From Glomus cerebriforme (Eukaryota; Glomeromycota; Glomeromycetes; Glomerales; Glomeraceae): a stretch of DNA of 64,000 nucleotides. Position numbers and translations under genes: made by a program. The DNA lies in the NCBI GenBank assembly GCA_003550305.1, contig QKYT01000018.1, forward strand, positions 339,695 through 403,694, written 5' to 3'. The notes beneath the pieces are model-generated. The model was given only the letters and a program-made list of their open reading frames with translations. It ran no database searches and was not told where the DNA came from. Shown one piece after another: positions 13,601-27,700 of this stretch; position 1 is the first letter of the stretch; each line of letters begins with the position of its first letter.

Positions 13601-14563
13601 ATGATTCTAATACGTACCAAATTTCTGATTATGCGATTAATATAATTACCAATATTAAAAAGGTCGTTAAAGTATTCATAGAGATTAGTTTGCGATATAA
13701 TAATATCTTAGAATCAACAATTGCAGATCCCGATGTATCATTGGATAATTCAGAATTTGAGTACATAGAAGGAAAAACACTACTTGCCGATGCTTTTTTT
13801 AATAAATACAGTTCTAAAGTTATATTTGCAACTTTCTTACAAGCATTCTTACATCGACAAAATTCGGTTAGACGTGAAGCCATTGAAGCAGATCCACCTA
13901 AATATTACGAACCATTCTCAGAAGACACCGCGGATAAAGTTCTTTCTACTTATTTTGATGAATATGTTATTAATAATACGAAAAAGAAAACCAATGAATT
14001 TTTGAGCACTGTTACAAATGAAAAAAACGATGTTCTTGGTCTTAAATTCTGGGAAGTTGATAAAATTGAAGAAGCAGCGGGTCTTTTATTAGTAGATGTA
14101 AAATTTAGAGGAAGAAAGGTGTTTGGGCAAATACTTAAAGCATTACAAAAACCAAGTATGCCTTTAGCCAAAGAAAAAATCGAAATGGTCATTTCAGGAA
14201 CATGGCAAGGTATTACTTTGTTTGTAGATAAACCAAAGAATTCAGAAGACCCTGGTAAATAATCTATTTAATATTCATGAGAATAGTAATTTTAAAATAA
14301 TTTCAATGAGTGAGACTAATAAATCTTTTTTTTTTTTGATTATAGAACAACTGGCAAGATTTGTCGATAATACTCATTGGTTTCCGACTCATCAAAAAGT
14401 ATACCGAATATTGAAAGCACACAGATCAGTTATTCCAGATGTTAACTACTGGATTCGAGTGATTCCTCCATATAAAGAATATTTTGAGCACCAATTTGAT
14501 GAAGAATATCTTATTGCAAGGAGACTAGCTAGGTCTAAAAAAAGAAAGAATACATCAAATTAA
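10662..14563 (+). CDS. von Willebrand factor A domain protein, nine exons
   Basis: Nine exons (10662-10809, 10898-11110, 11198-11398, 11483-12074, 12158-12396, 12465-12725, 12792-12850, 12937-14254, 14346-14563) keep one frame throughout and encode 1082 residues. The N-terminal vWA domain has the metal-binding MIDAS motif DISGS split by intron 1, and the distal FTDGQG element about 90 residues later. The middle part has mixed helical segments with coiled-coil character (around 12260-12350). The central part (from about 12937) and the C-terminal helical region, which ends in a basic KKRK tail, match no family I recognise. Proteins of this type often act as adaptors, but no partner is evident. 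Nearly all splice sites are canonical GT-AG and several introns are under 90 bases. Confidence 0.88.
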
Positions 14564-14897
14564 CAAGAATTAAGAAAAATAAACTATACATGCATGATAT
14601 ATGATATATATAGTATGTAATTTATAAAAGAAAAATGTAATAATATTTGAGATTATAAAAGCTAAATGCAATAAAATTCTTTGTATAAATTCCTTGAAAA
14701 ATATTACAAATTCCGATTTATAGTATTAGTAATTTTCGATACATAATTTTAAAATATAATTATTTTATTTAATCGTATTATTAATTTAATTCAATCTTGG
14801 AAATTCGAGATTTTGATAAAATTGTAGAATCTAAAATCGGAAAATTCATTTGTGCCCGAAATAATTTTTTTGAACTTTCAAAATGTTGATACTGTTA
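14564..14897. other. Convergent 3' intergenic spacer
   Basis: AT-rich spacer between the tail-to-tail vWA and THADA-like genes. No coding signal or RNA gene seen. Confidence 0.5.
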
Positions 14898-17800
14898 CTA
14901 ATTTGATAAAAGAAATAATCTTTCAAATTCTTTATCAAACTTTTCTTCGTCATTAATGATAATTCTACTATCATGATCAAAATAATGATTAAATCCTTCA
15001 AATAATATTTCATTCAATAATGGGTGTAATTGAATTTTATCTTTTGCTAATTCTTTGATTATTAATTTTATCTCTTTTTTTTTTTTTTTATTAGAATGAT
15101 AAAAAAAAATTTTAAATTAATTATGGATAAGAAAATTTTGATTTAAATTATAATAAAGATTTTTTTTTTACATACCATTTATTATTTCTTGTTTATTCGA
15201 TACTATCTCCAACATCACTAACACTGTGATAATGACTCTGTAAACAACAACAAATATTATTGGACGTGAAGTGAATCCTAAAATTCCATTATTTTTGTTC
15301 TAATTATAAAAATTATTAAAAATATTATTAAAATTATCAATAACAATAAATCCATAAAAAGTATTACATTACTTGCCTTCACTTCTTCATTCCTTAATAA
15401 TTCGCAAACTTTTCGTAATTGTTCAACAGCAAATCTTGGAATATCACGTTTAAAAACATCAGGAAAATCTAAAACATTTCCTTCCTTGTTAAAAGCAAAT
15501 TTTAGATGTTTATATGCTAATTGAATATCAATCAAATCTTCTTTATATATGTTTGGATTCTCTACAACAAAGAGAACTCTTGTTGGATTTATTTCAATTT
15601 TAATTGTTTCATCTATAAAAAGTAACATTTGATTTAGATATAGATTGCATATATATAACAAATAAATTGTTTATTTAATTACCAGGATTTACATTGCCAG
15701 TAATTGTTTGAAGTAATGCTACATATAAATGAAGCGACTTTGAATACGACTTGGTCATATATTCAAAACATATTTCACGTGCACGATCACAATCTACTGG
15801 TACCTTAATTAATTAAATTATGATGATGACGATTAATGAAAAAAAAATTATGCATACATATAATTGACTATTACTTTCTAATATATAAATAATACTTGCC
15901 TTTAATCCACTTGCTTTTGATATTATCAAAGCTGCAGTATGACGCAAATCTATATCATCATCCTAAAGGAAAATCATATAAATATAATAATGTTTAAATT
16001 TTAATTATCATTTATTTTTAATTACCTGTGCAAGTCGAACCAGAACTAAATATAAAGTTATAGTCTGTTGAATATCTTCACTTTTAGAAAATTTAAAATC
16101 TTTGAATAAATGTTGACTAAATAATTTTAAAGATCTCGTTGTAGCTTCACGTAATGTCAGGGTCTATTTAAATAATAAATTAATAAATCGATTAAATGTA
16201 ACTAATTATTACATGTAAAATAGTAAAATTCAATATTACGTATGATATACTCACAATTTCTGGTTTGGTATTCTTATCTATATATTTACACCATTGATTC
16301 AGACTTTCTGATTTAAATTTTCTAGGCAGTGAATTATCTTGCCAAATCTGTTTGATTAAAAATATTATCGTTATAAGATCCCTTTTTTTTTGTAAAATAG
16401 AATTGACCAGCAAATATAAAAATGATGGCGTGAATAATACTTGAGATAATAAGGATCCAAGAAGTGGTAATGTAGCTTCAGTTTTAGTTGAACTTTTTGC
16501 ATGCTCCATATAATTAAACAATTTTTTCCAGAACTCTTCTAATCCAAAATCTAAAGATTTATGAGAAGTCAATTTTGGAAATGGGTTTTCTGAATCAACC
16601 AAAGTGAGCAATTCGACTGCTTTCTGAAAACAATTTTGGTAGAATTCTTCCTTAAATATCATTTCAATTATTTTACATTGAAGCATTAATTTATCAATGC
16701 TATTAATTAAATAAGATAATTAGTAATAATAATTTAAGTACGGACTTTATTAAATTTTAATTAAACCTGAGTTATTTAACTTACCGAATTTCCTTATAAT
16801 TATTTGAATTAAAGAAATTAATAAGCATTTCTAATCCAACAAGTCTCACTTCGTAATCTGAATCACTTAAAATATCAATAATTATTTGCGAGTGTTCAGG
16901 ATTTTCTTGATTAATGAGACATTTGATTATAATTCTTGCCATTTGCTGACGTACAAGATAATAACCAACTTTGGACATATCTTGATTTTTATTGATGTAA
17001 TTAATATCAAAAAAATCACACAAAGACATGTCAAATAAGAGTTGTCTTATTTCAAAAAATTTATCTTCCATAAGTTCTAACAATTCTATTATAAAAATGG
17101 TAAAAGATAGAGTATTAATATTAGTATATGTATATATTTGCAATTTTACATAAGGATCACGAAATTTTAATCACCCATAATTTTATTTTTGTTTTGCTCA
17201 ATAAATATCCAATCACCATCCATTATAAATTCGTACAATATATCTAAATACAAATATCTTGTAATATTACAAGAATTTTTTCTGAATGCAAAATGAATCT
17301 TTGATTTAAAGATAGAAGCCATTTTAATTATAAAATCTTGAAATGCAAATACGTTAGAATTAATAAAAAAAGACAAAATTTGTAAAATTTAATAATAGTA
17401 TTGTAATATATAAAATACCTTTCATTACATCAAAATTAGCAACATTGCTATTTAAGTGCCCACGCATTAAATATTGAACTTGAACTAATTTTCCATGCAA
17501 TTCATTCTGATTAGATAAATCACCCTCATTTATTAACTTAGTGCAAGTTACAATGAGATCATTAGATGAAATTAGTGGAACAATCGCCCTTGCTGCCATT
17601 TCTCTTGTCTAGAGATATAATGAATGTTATAACATAATTTATAAATTTTACCTTAGAAAAACTCATTTAAATACCTTGTAAATAGGTGAATAAGTACAAG
17701 ATAAAACCAAAGATACAAATGGTTTCATAGTCAATACAGAACTAGAACCATCCATTAAAGAAGGATGAAGTCTTGATAAAAGAGTGAGGACAGGATAAAG

Positions 17801-20800
17801 ACCTGGATGAACAGTAGATTGAAAGACCTATTAAAAATATTTGACATTAATATATGATATAATTTAAATATATAATAAAGTACAAATATTGAATATTACT
17901 TTAGTTGATTTAATCAATTGATCCACGGCAATTTTGAGCTCATCTAATAAAAATGGATAAAGCTGAGGAAACCTCGAAAAAAATTCTCTTCCTGTTAATT
18001 TATTAATTGAATGATGTTCATCTTTCGTTTTCTTTGTACCAAATGTTCTTTGTAGTAAGGTAGAAAATAACATGACTGAGCAATTCCTAACAGCCCAACT
18101 GGAATTAAAATTTATATTAAGGTTAATTCAAATGTTAAAATTCGGATAAATTACAAATGCATCTAATAAACCTTGGCGAAGAAAATCCTTTAATTGCTAA
18201 TATAAATCCATCAGAAACATATGGTAGAACATCGGTTCCAAGTTTAGCATCCATGAAAATCGTTCTCAATATATTAAAAGCATGGACCTGGGGTAAGTCA
18301 ATAGTTTGATCAAAATCGTCTAAAGGAGCTTGTGATCCTATCTCAATAAGAGTTTTCATTGTCCAAGGAAGCAGAACTTTACGGTTGTTAGGTTCGCTAC
18401 TAACAATAGCTAAAATACATAATGGAAGTCCGGCACTTCTACGTGTAATTGAAATTGAATTTGCCATGATGCTATTAATGTTATCCTAGTAAAAGAGGAT
18501 TACTATGATTAAAAAAAAAATGTATAAATATATATATATTATTGTTATTTATTTAAATATTTTTACCTCTAACCATATTTTAGGCAATTCTATAAATTTA
18601 ACTTGTGGCGAATTTAAAAGTCGAGCACATACAGCAACATAACCAGGATATACAGCAGAAAATGCTCCACGATGTCGTATAGATGTCAAAAGTGTTCGAA
18701 ACAAATCACCACCTTTACGTATTTTCTCATAATCAAGTATAGAAAACTATAAAATAAATGAATCTCATCAATGTAATGTATATAAAAAAAGGAATATCAA
18801 AATTTCGCGACGTTGTTTGTGTGCATATTACATACGTTATTTTCTAAACTAATTGCCATTGGGGCTCTTAACAAAATTATAGCAAGGAGAGAACTACAAT
18901 GTTTTCGTAATAACAATATTATTATATAACATAAAAACATGGAAAAAGAAAGAAATGATTACTAACCTAGCCTCTTTCACAGCTCTCCAGCAACAACTAA
19001 GAATGACTTGATGTTTTGGACCTTCCTCCACACTATCAAGATCTTCATTCAAGTTTAATACCAATTCATCAATCATTTCTTCCATCTCTTGAAATGATGC
19101 TGGTACATTTCCTTCCGGAGAAGGATTTGATAAGACACCTAAAACTATTTGACAAACCTCATTAATCAGATTGATAGCATGACTGTGGGTGTCTCGCCAT
19201 TCTTCAAAATTATTTTTCACTTCTAGAGAGTTATAATCCAATTCTTTAAAGATATATTGTAGTGCTAATAAAGTTCCATGCATCGGAAACTTTTGTGAAG
19301 CGAGTAATAGATTCTCTGAGGCAATATTAATTTGCTTTTTTAATAAAGAGAAAAGTTTTCTTGTGAAATTAACTGTAAAATCTTAGGATTAATTGTTTTA
19401 AAGTAAATTGATCAACAAAATATTGTTAAAAAAATTTATACTAATACTTACTTGAAGGAATATCAACTTTTTTATAATCTTCTAATGATTCGTTTTGTTT
19501 AATTTCAACATCAAGGTCAAGACTTAAATCCAAAACGTATTTGGAGAAAATTAATCGAAAAATCATTGCACCACTATCACTTTCACCAGCCCTGGTACTT
19601 GTCATAGATTGTAAAGCCCAAAACAAAATTTTCTGAACATTATCTTTTAACTCAATACCCGGTAATGGTGAAGGAAATCCTTGAAGAATTTCGTACGCTA
19701 ACGTACGATTTTCATCAAAAGGATTCATAAGACAATGCAAGATTAATTTAGTATTTCTTGCTGACGCAAGTGATAATTGTAGAGGTATGGGAGTCTTGTA
19801 ATGTTGAGCTACAGATCCTTCAAGAGTTTTTTCAATGCCAAATGTTTTAATTAATATAATGAATATCCTAAGTGCACTTGAAACTCTTTGAAATGATGAT
19901 CCAGGATAAAGCGAAGCTGCTAATAGTTCTATTAACCAATTCAAAAATTTACAAGAATTATCAAACTTTTGTTTTATTTGATTTGCTTCTGAGAAGGCCT
20001 CTTGTACTTTCGAACCCTCATGACTCTCCATATATTTTATTCGAGATTGATAATTCTTCCATTGATTGTATAAATTGCCTTTAAGTTTTGTGAAAAATTT
20101 GTTCAAATGTCCAAATAGTTTTTGCCTAAATTCTGGGGATGTTGAATTCAAGTTCAATTGGAAAAAAGATTTAAGCAGTGCAAGCTCAGTTGATGTGGTC
20201 TCATTTGTTAATTTTCTTGATTCACAAATTAAACCAAGCATGTCAATTCGAAGATTCAAATCCGAATGATAAATTGCATCATAAAGAAACTGTAATCGTA
20301 TATTCTTACTATTTGTATCAATCGAATCTGAATAATATATTATTAATAGATATAATCAATAGAAAATTAAAAACTAGTAAACATTTTGCATTTCTTTCTT
20401 ACTTTCAATAAACATGTTTCCATCAACAAGATCCAATGATCTACCCACTTTTAGGACTATTATTAGTGCGTTTAATCTATTTTGTTCATTTTTTATAAAT
20501 TCCTTCCCACACTTATCATTTTGCAGAATATCGATAATTCTCCAAAATGATGATGAGCTTGCTTTAAATAATGGCTGAATGATGAATGCACCAATATTTT
20601 TGCGAAGAATATCATCACTTGAAGTAAGACCTTGACAGATGGGTACTAACCATAGATCAATCCATTTGTTTACTATTTTCTCACGTTTCTCGTCCTCTTT
20701 AATTGTAATATTACGGAACTCAGAAACGAGTGACTCCTCTAGACGTAATTCAAAAAAAGCAACCATTAATGTAGAAGCTCTTGGTGCAATAACTAGATTA

Positions 20801-22747
20801 TGTAATACTTCTAAAGTTCGAGGAATAAACTCTGGTTGAATTAATAAGAATTTATTTGTTCCAACTCTTGGCAACAATAATAAGAGTAAAGAATATTTCA
20901 CTTTGCGGTATTTATCCATATATAATAATTGATTGAGCAAATTTACGAGGTAATGATTATAAACTTCCTCGGATTGCTCAAGCTGACTCTTTAAGCTTAT
21001 AAGATCCAACAATTTCTCAAATATTGTCTTTACCTATTAAAAAATCCAAGTCAAAAATTACGTAAATAAATTTTTTCTGCACTATAATATGACATTACAC
21101 TAAAATTACCTTAAATTGAATAGCATCTACAGGATCTTCCCAATTATTCCAAACATATGACATCAATTTTTCTAAGACTTGCGGATTAAACATCGAACTA
21201 TTATTATGAATGATAAATTTACTAACATCATCTCCTCTTAGAATATTTTCGGATTCCTGAAGCCATAATCCCATAGTTTCAAATGCTAAAACTTTTGTTT
21301 GCGAATTCAATGCATTATCACAAAAATGTGCGATGCTTAGAAATAATATATGATGAAGAGTTTTTGGATTTGAATCATTCGATCTAGATTAAAAAAAAAT
21401 AGAATTTTAATCAAGATACATAGATAATTTTAAGGAAAATAACATACAAAAAGAAAGAAACCTTAATAATGAAATTTTAAATTGAACATTTCCGGATAAA
21501 AGAAAAATTAAAACTTTTCTATCCAAATTTGATAATAAACCGCGACAAATCGCCAACATTAGGGGGTCATCCCCGTTCAATTCAGCTTCCTTAAATAATC
21601 TATCCGGTATTTTAACGCCCAAATGACTCAAAAAATTTAAACCACTTTGTTGATCTTCTTCATTATTAGTAAAAAACATGTCCATAACTTGTTCACTGAC
21701 AAATTGTGATGAGCCTAATAAATTTAAAGTTGCAGCCATAGTCATTCCAGCCAACTGTCTCACATCCTTAATATAAGTATTATCAGAACAAATTACCAAA
21801 CATTCATTAAGCAAGTCACGAACCAGATTATTAATAACTTCCTCCTTGTTATTATTGTTATAATTATTAGTAAAATTCTTTCCGATTGATTCAAATTGAG
21901 GCCTTAATTTTTTATCAAACCTAGAAAGCAGAGCTAATAAAGTTTTGATCACATGTTGTGCATCATTCATATGCTTAGAGAGTGATAATGAATTTGATGC
22001 AGAATTCAATTTTTGTTCATTCTCCTCATTAACATTTTGAATAATTAATGACAAACATTCATTAAGAAATCGAAGGGTTTCAAATAGCTGATTTTCTACT
22101 GTTGAAAATCCTAATGGAAAATCCAGAGTGATATAAATTGATATGCCTTTTTGACTGAATAAATGAGAGGTGTAATTATCAAGAGTGATATAACGAGAAT
22201 ATTCTTGTTCAAACTCTTTAATCATTTTATTATCTTTATCGTTTAATTGATCCTGAATTGAAGAATTATAAAATGAATTTCTATCTGAAATCATATAACA
22301 TGAATCAAGTATAGGGATACAAATCCGTTTTGTTAAAGTTGTTATTGAAGAGAAATATATTCCTGATATTATAGGTTCAATGATTGATTCGATTTGATTT
22401 ACAACATGTGATGGTAATGATTCATTTGTTGATTGTTGTCCGGATTTACTCTTTTTTGATGGTAAAGACATCCCTAAGATAAATTAGAATTAGTAACCTA
22501 ATAATGTATTCAAAAAACGTATATATACATATGTATATCTCTCACCTATGGATCTTATATATTGACATTGTTTTTCCCATGTAGCTTCTTTATCGTATAA
22601 TAATTCTCTAATTTTTTGAATACCTTCATACAACTCTTCTGAAGAGTTATTAGAAAGATAGCATTGTAAGATATTAACCCATGATTGATCAATTGTTATT
22701 GGTGTTCTGGAAACTTTTCCAGGTTTATTTTTCTCCAAAAAACCCAT
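14898..22747 (-). CDS. THADA: THADA/Trm732-like tRNA 2'-O-methyltransferase regulator
   Basis: A large minus-strand gene of about twenty exons starting MGFLEKNKPGKVSRTPITI at 22747 and ending FERLFLLSN at 14898. The DUF2428 core of THADA/Trm732 is clear: LYPGSSFQRVSSALRIFIIL (about 19870), CCWRAVKEARLV (about 18970), SIRHRGAFSAVYPGYVAVC (about 18650), TRRSAGLPLCIL (about 18430), then GFILAIKGFSSP and NCSVMLFSTLLQRTFGTKK (18000-18210). The rest is helical-repeat sequence. The C-terminal exons include LGFTSRPIIFVVVYRV at about 15230. Known yeast Trm732 works with Trm7 to methylate position 32 of certain tRNAs; human THADA is the counterpart. Summed exon length suggests a protein of roughly 1,800 residues, nearer to human THADA (about 1,950) than to yeast Trm732 (about 1,400). 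Exon borders were checked only around the core and the C-terminus. Confidence 0.93.
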
Positions 22748-23448
22748 TATCTAAGGAAAAATCGGATTTTTTTTTTTTGATCGATAATTTAGCAGATGAT
22801 ATGTCACACCGTCGATCAATCACCTGTATGGTCCTTTCCAGTTTCTAATTACATTTCTTACGAAAGAATTTGACGCAAATTTTAAGTTAAATTATTATTG
22901 TTTGCAAGAGGAATGACAAACTGTGACGCCTTTTCTTGGCACAGAAAAAAAAAAAAAAAAATTGAAATTTTTCATTTTAGTTTCTTTACTAAGCAGTTAA
23001 ACTTTATTAAAATAAAATGCGGGCATTATAAATAGATTTTTTTCAATACGTAAATTAGTTATTTCCGTTTTTGCATCTTTAAAAGGATATCTAATATGAT
23101 TAAATAAAAAAGGTTAGTCGTTGTGTTTTTTTTTTTTTTTATCTACAGGTCTGTACGATGTATACTGTACATCATATATATGATCTGAACCCTTTTTTAG
23201 ATTTTACCATAATTAAACCTTCAGTCCCTGAAAGTATTGTCATCGGGAAATTTTTTAAGAAGCTTCATACGAATGAAGGAATCTTCCTTAATCATAGGAA
23301 GCATTGAAAGATGAATAACTACTAAAATATATAAAAAGATACTAAGACAAAATATCGGAAACACTGCATGCAATAATGCGGGTACGGACCTTTATAATTA
23401 AAATTAATCGAGTAAAGTTTTTTGGTACAGTATGATTGAAAAAATAGG
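22748..23448. other. Upstream region of the THADA-like and small secreted-protein genes
   Basis: Divergent promoter region without coding signal. It has A and T homopolymers around 22947-22962 and 23129-23141. Confidence 0.5.
23259..23286. promoter_or_regulatory. Heat-shock-element-like inverted repeats
   Basis: GAAGCTTC (23259-23266) and GAATCTTC (23279-23286) are two GAA-NN-TTC units about 260-285 bases before the start of the small secreted-protein gene. The pattern fits HSF sites, but binding is inference and such short motifs arise by chance in AT-rich DNA. Confidence 0.3.
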
Positions 23449-23456
23449 TATAAAAG
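23449..23456 (+). promoter_or_regulatory. TATA box of the small secreted-protein gene
   Basis: TATAAAAG lies about 90 bases before the ATG at 23544, a suitable distance for a strong RNA polymerase II promoter with a short leader. Confidence 0.5.
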
Positions 23457-23543
23457 TAAGACCTTCTTGACTTTGCTAAAATTTCATCGTAATTTCGATA
23501 AAAAAAATTACTTTAATCTTCAAATCGTTTTTACTGTATCATC

Positions 23544-24062
23544 ATGAAACTTAACATCATTTATCTAATGGCTTTTGCCATGTTATTTTTCATTTCAATT
23601 GTCTCAACTGCTCCACTTGATGATATCTCGGTCATCAATTCTTTGACCAAACGAAATAGTTGCCCTACCATCTTTGCCTTCTCTGACCAATGGGAACTCG
23701 CTGAGGATGGTCAATCACCCATTGGCATTGTCACCTTTTATCAATCAGCCTCGGGAAGAATATTAATAAAATACGTTTTCAATTCTGGGGTCTCACAAGA
23801 CCATACCAACAATAGCTATTATGATCTCAAGGTGAGAGAATGTGTCCCAGACCCTCACACATATAAAGGACCAGAGTTTTTTATCACAATGAAATTTCCA
23901 TTAACTGACAATGGATCTCCTGTCGAAACGAGCGAAGATGTTCCATCTGAATTCTCCTTAAAATGCGGTACGGAATACGATTTGACTAATAACTGGTGTA
24001 TCGATATATATAAGAATGGTCACCACCATTCCACAGCAAATCTTGAAATTGCAAACATTTAG
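23544..24062 (+). CDS. Small secreted protein, effector-candidate type
   Basis: Single exon, 172 residues. It begins with a strong signal peptide (MKLNIIYLMAFAMLFFISIV) and a likely cleavage site at STA-P. A Kex2-type KR at residues 37-38 (SLTKR-NSCP) would release a mature chain of about 134 residues with four cysteines (one each in NSCP, ECVP, LKCG and NWCI), enough for two disulfides. The mature part is not repetitive. The family is not recognised; the layout recalls all-beta secreted proteins abundant in these fungi. Codon use is less AT-biased than in neighbours, consistent with high expression, and a TATA box precedes it. Confidence 0.85.
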   Translation: MKLNIIYLMAFAMLFFISIVSTAPLDDISVINSLTKRNSCPTIFAFSDQWELAEDGQSPIGIVTFYQSASGRILIKYVFNSGVSQDHTNNSYYDLKVRECVPDPHTYKGPEFFITMKFPLTDNGSPVETSEDVPSEFSLKCGTEYDLTNNWCIDIYKNGHHHSTANLEIANI

Positions 24063-24769
24063 TTGTATAATAAATTAATTATGTAGTTACGGTATATACA
24101 TATAATAAATTAAAATTGTTATAATTGTGATCTTGTAGTGTTACAAAATAAAATAATTTTTATATTCGCGTTCATATATGAATTTAATATTTTTATTTCT
24201 GTACTATATATAATTGTTGCTTTTTGCAAATTTTTTTTTGTTTTATAAAATAAAGCAATAACTTTTATATCTGGCATAAATGCGTTGTCAATTTTATTAA
24301 TAATTAACTGTAAAAATTTAATAATAATCTTAATAATCTCTACATTATATAATCAATGCCGTATTTCACATGTCATCTATGTGATTTAGGTAAAAATTTA
24401 AAAATTTGGGTTTATTAGGTAAAAAAGGTAAAAAAAAAAAAAAAAAAAAAAAATCCAAAATGTTTAATCACACATTAATTAATTTATTTAATAAAATATA
24501 ATTTGGGGTTGTCGCGTATTTCAAGACTGAGCACGCGACGCATCAAGATTATAAAAAATCGCATATTTTTATTATATATCTTCTTGACCCTCCTCACGTT
24601 ACTTTCTTGTAATTTTTCTTAAAATTAAAAAATTTAAACAACTATTAAATAGTGGTATAGATTAAATTCAAATTTATTTTTATCTTAAATATACGTTAAA
24701 ATCTCATTAAATTGTGCAACACAAATTTTGATCAACATTATCATTTAAATCGATATAAATAATTTAATA
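24063..24769. other. Intergenic stretch with long A-tract and GC hairpin
   Basis: An A-run of about 22 bases sits near 24432-24453. GTCGCGT (24511-24517) pairs with ACGCGAC (24533-24539), a seven-base perfect stem in otherwise AT-rich DNA. No ORF of note. Confidence 0.5.
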
Positions 24770-27700
24770 CTAATTAATAATTTCGGGGACACATTTCAAG
24801 TAATAATTTTCGTTTACCCAATAGTATGTTATCTTATTAGAATCAAGCGAATTGACGTCTATAATTAGAATTAAAAATTAGTTTATATTTAAAACGAATC
24901 GTAATTATAAGATTAAACTTACCACATTCTTTAAATTCGGCTGGCTCTGAAAATAGCGTAACTTTTGGGGGTTGGATAAATGACTTTCTTCTTATACCTT
25001 TACGATCCAATAATTCCTCCAAAACATCCTGAATTTCGCAACGTGACATAACTAATGAGAGTTTTCGATGAATATCGGCCTAATTGATTAAAGAAAAAAA
25101 ATTAATAAATTTAAAATTATTGAATTTATATTAAACGTTACAAAAATATACGATTTTACCTCGCATATTCCAGGATTTTGCAAAATCAACCCCAATACAG
25201 CTTCAAGACATCCTCGGAACACTGATTCGATAAAGTTTCCATTTATGTCATACCACATTCTGGGTGGTGCAAACGTTTCAACTGACTCCGTCTTTAATTC
25301 ATCTGATGACCCTGCATCATTATAAGATTTTTCTTCCATTAAAATTTTTCCTGTTTCCCGTTGTTTCTTGAATTTGTTTGCGGTTGTTTGGGTCGTATTA
25401 ACAAACCAATCTTTCAAATAAATGCTAGAGATATATCGACTAGCATTATATCCAACTTTTACTATTAAACTCGGATGATTAGATTCTAATATATTTACGC
25501 AACGTAATAATTTTTCTTCCGATAATTTCGGATATTTCTAAAATAATCAATATAAAGAATATGTGAATATCTAAATTTTTAATTGTTGGGTGTATTTGTC
25601 AAATAATTATAGAAATATTAACTTTTCCATTCACGAATATATTACCTTCAATGAAACGAGGGGTATACCAACATTATCTCGATTCTCAATTATATAATAA
25701 ACGTCCCTGACGTCAAATTTGTATTCTTGATCTAAACTTTCTAGCAGTTTTTTGAGAGCTTTGGAAGCCTCTTTTCGCGTGTTCAAAGATGGATTAATTT
25801 CAAAATGTCCTTTTTTGAAAGCTGAGATACATTCCTCTTGTGTTGTGTCACTTTCGCATTTTCCTTTTTCTCTAGAAATGTTATTTTCCTCGGGTTTATA
25901 GTACTCTCCGCGTTTTTTCTTTTTATTAAAAACGATACTTTCTCTATTAATATTATCTTCACGTTTTCTCTTTTGACCATATATACTGTTAAGTTGCTCA
26001 TTATCTTTGTTAGATTCACTGCTACTAAGCTCAATATATGTAGTAGAGTTACTAAACTTTGACGTCAACAAAATATCAAAGTTAAGATTTGCAACATCTT
26101 AAAATATTAATAAATAAATGGGTGTAAATAATATAAATGAACAATTCAAATATGGAATATAAATTTAATATGAATAATTAAAATAGTAATACCAACCAAT
26201 TTTCCTACTACGATGGCTTGGTACAATATTCTTTGTAAGAATAGGTGCATCTGGATTAGCAAATGATAATTTAACCTAAAAGGGTAGTTAATATTATAAG
26301 TATTATTAATTGACTTTAACATATTTGATAAATATTTAATCATTCATTACCCTTCCAGCAGATAATAAGTCTAATATACAAGCCATATCTCCGCTATTTG
26401 CAAATTGGTCAAACACCATTGTTTCTTTAAATTTCTTGTAGAAGTTAACAGCTTGTGAAAACATTCTATCCGGCAATTTTCCGGAAATCACTGATAGAAA
26501 TCTATTATTAATTTCGAAACGTAATCAAATCAAATGTTGAGAAATATTAATTACAATAATCTAATTTAAATAAATATTCAATTGAAATATTATTTACTTG
26601 TCAGAAACGTGAAAACCTTTTCCAGGAATTCTTCTGTCATTCCCCCCTTTAACTTTAACTATAGCACCTGTTTCTTTAACCAGATCAATCGCCTCTTTAA
26701 CATAAGGTTCATAACGATTGAGAACTGCAAATGCATGATTAGGATCGTATTGATCTTCTGGTGTCATAAGAATCATCTATTATTTTATTTATATTAATTT
26801 TAGTTAATATATAAAAGAAAATTTTCAAATAATCATCAATAAAAAAAGATAATAATTCGAACCTTTATCAATGCTTGAATACATTCAAGTTTAATTTGTT
26901 TTTCATTGTTAACCTCCTTTACCATATAATCGACATTGTTATACGGAATCCTGTATGTAAGCGAGTGCGCGTATAACTTTTTCATCTTTTGTCGTAATGA
27001 ACATCCACCAAGTTTATCTTCGAAGTATAAATCTCGATTATGCCTATTTGGCGAAGAATAAGTTGCAACAAAATGTTTTTGTAACGTTTTAACATCTTTA
27101 GGAAGAGGAATTATAGGTTTGGGACGTGTAACACTATTTTTCAAATGAAGGAAATTTTTTCAATTACAATGTTTGTTAAATTCATTTTGTCTTAATAAAA
27201 TAAATGAAGCAAAATTAACACTTACTTTGGTCTTTCTTTCACAACTTTCTTAAAGTATCCCATTTGATTAATTATATCAAAGTCTTTCATTTGCTTTTCT
27301 TCTTCTTCATTTAGCTCGCCTTTCCCTATCGCTTCATTATAGATATCTTTCCAAAACGATAAATAATTTGAAACTCTTGCTTGAAAAGCTGAATTTTTCA
27401 TCAAAACGTTAAATCTCCGCCGACACATTTCTCTGGTTTTATGTGGTAAGATTTTAGTAACAGGACTCCAAAAGAACCTATACTTAGTTGAACGATGCTT
27501 GATAATAATATAGGCATAAAAAAGCAATTCATCTTCCTCTTTATTCCAAACCGGACGTTGTCGCTGAGAGTATTGTTCATATTGAGTTTCAAATCGTTCT
27601 AATAACGAAATATATTAAAAGTTCTTTTAAAATTAATAATTCAAAAAAAAAAAAAAAAAGATATAATAAAATTGTTTATACCTTCATCATTTATAATTGG

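Noticed and set aside
24432..24453. Poly-A tail of a retrocopy
   Set aside because: No coding remnant lies directly upstream of the A-run and no target duplication was found.
25783..26062. ORFs overlapping the TFIIIC gene in other frames
   Set aside because: They are shadows of the real minus-strand exon, which has continuous protein character.
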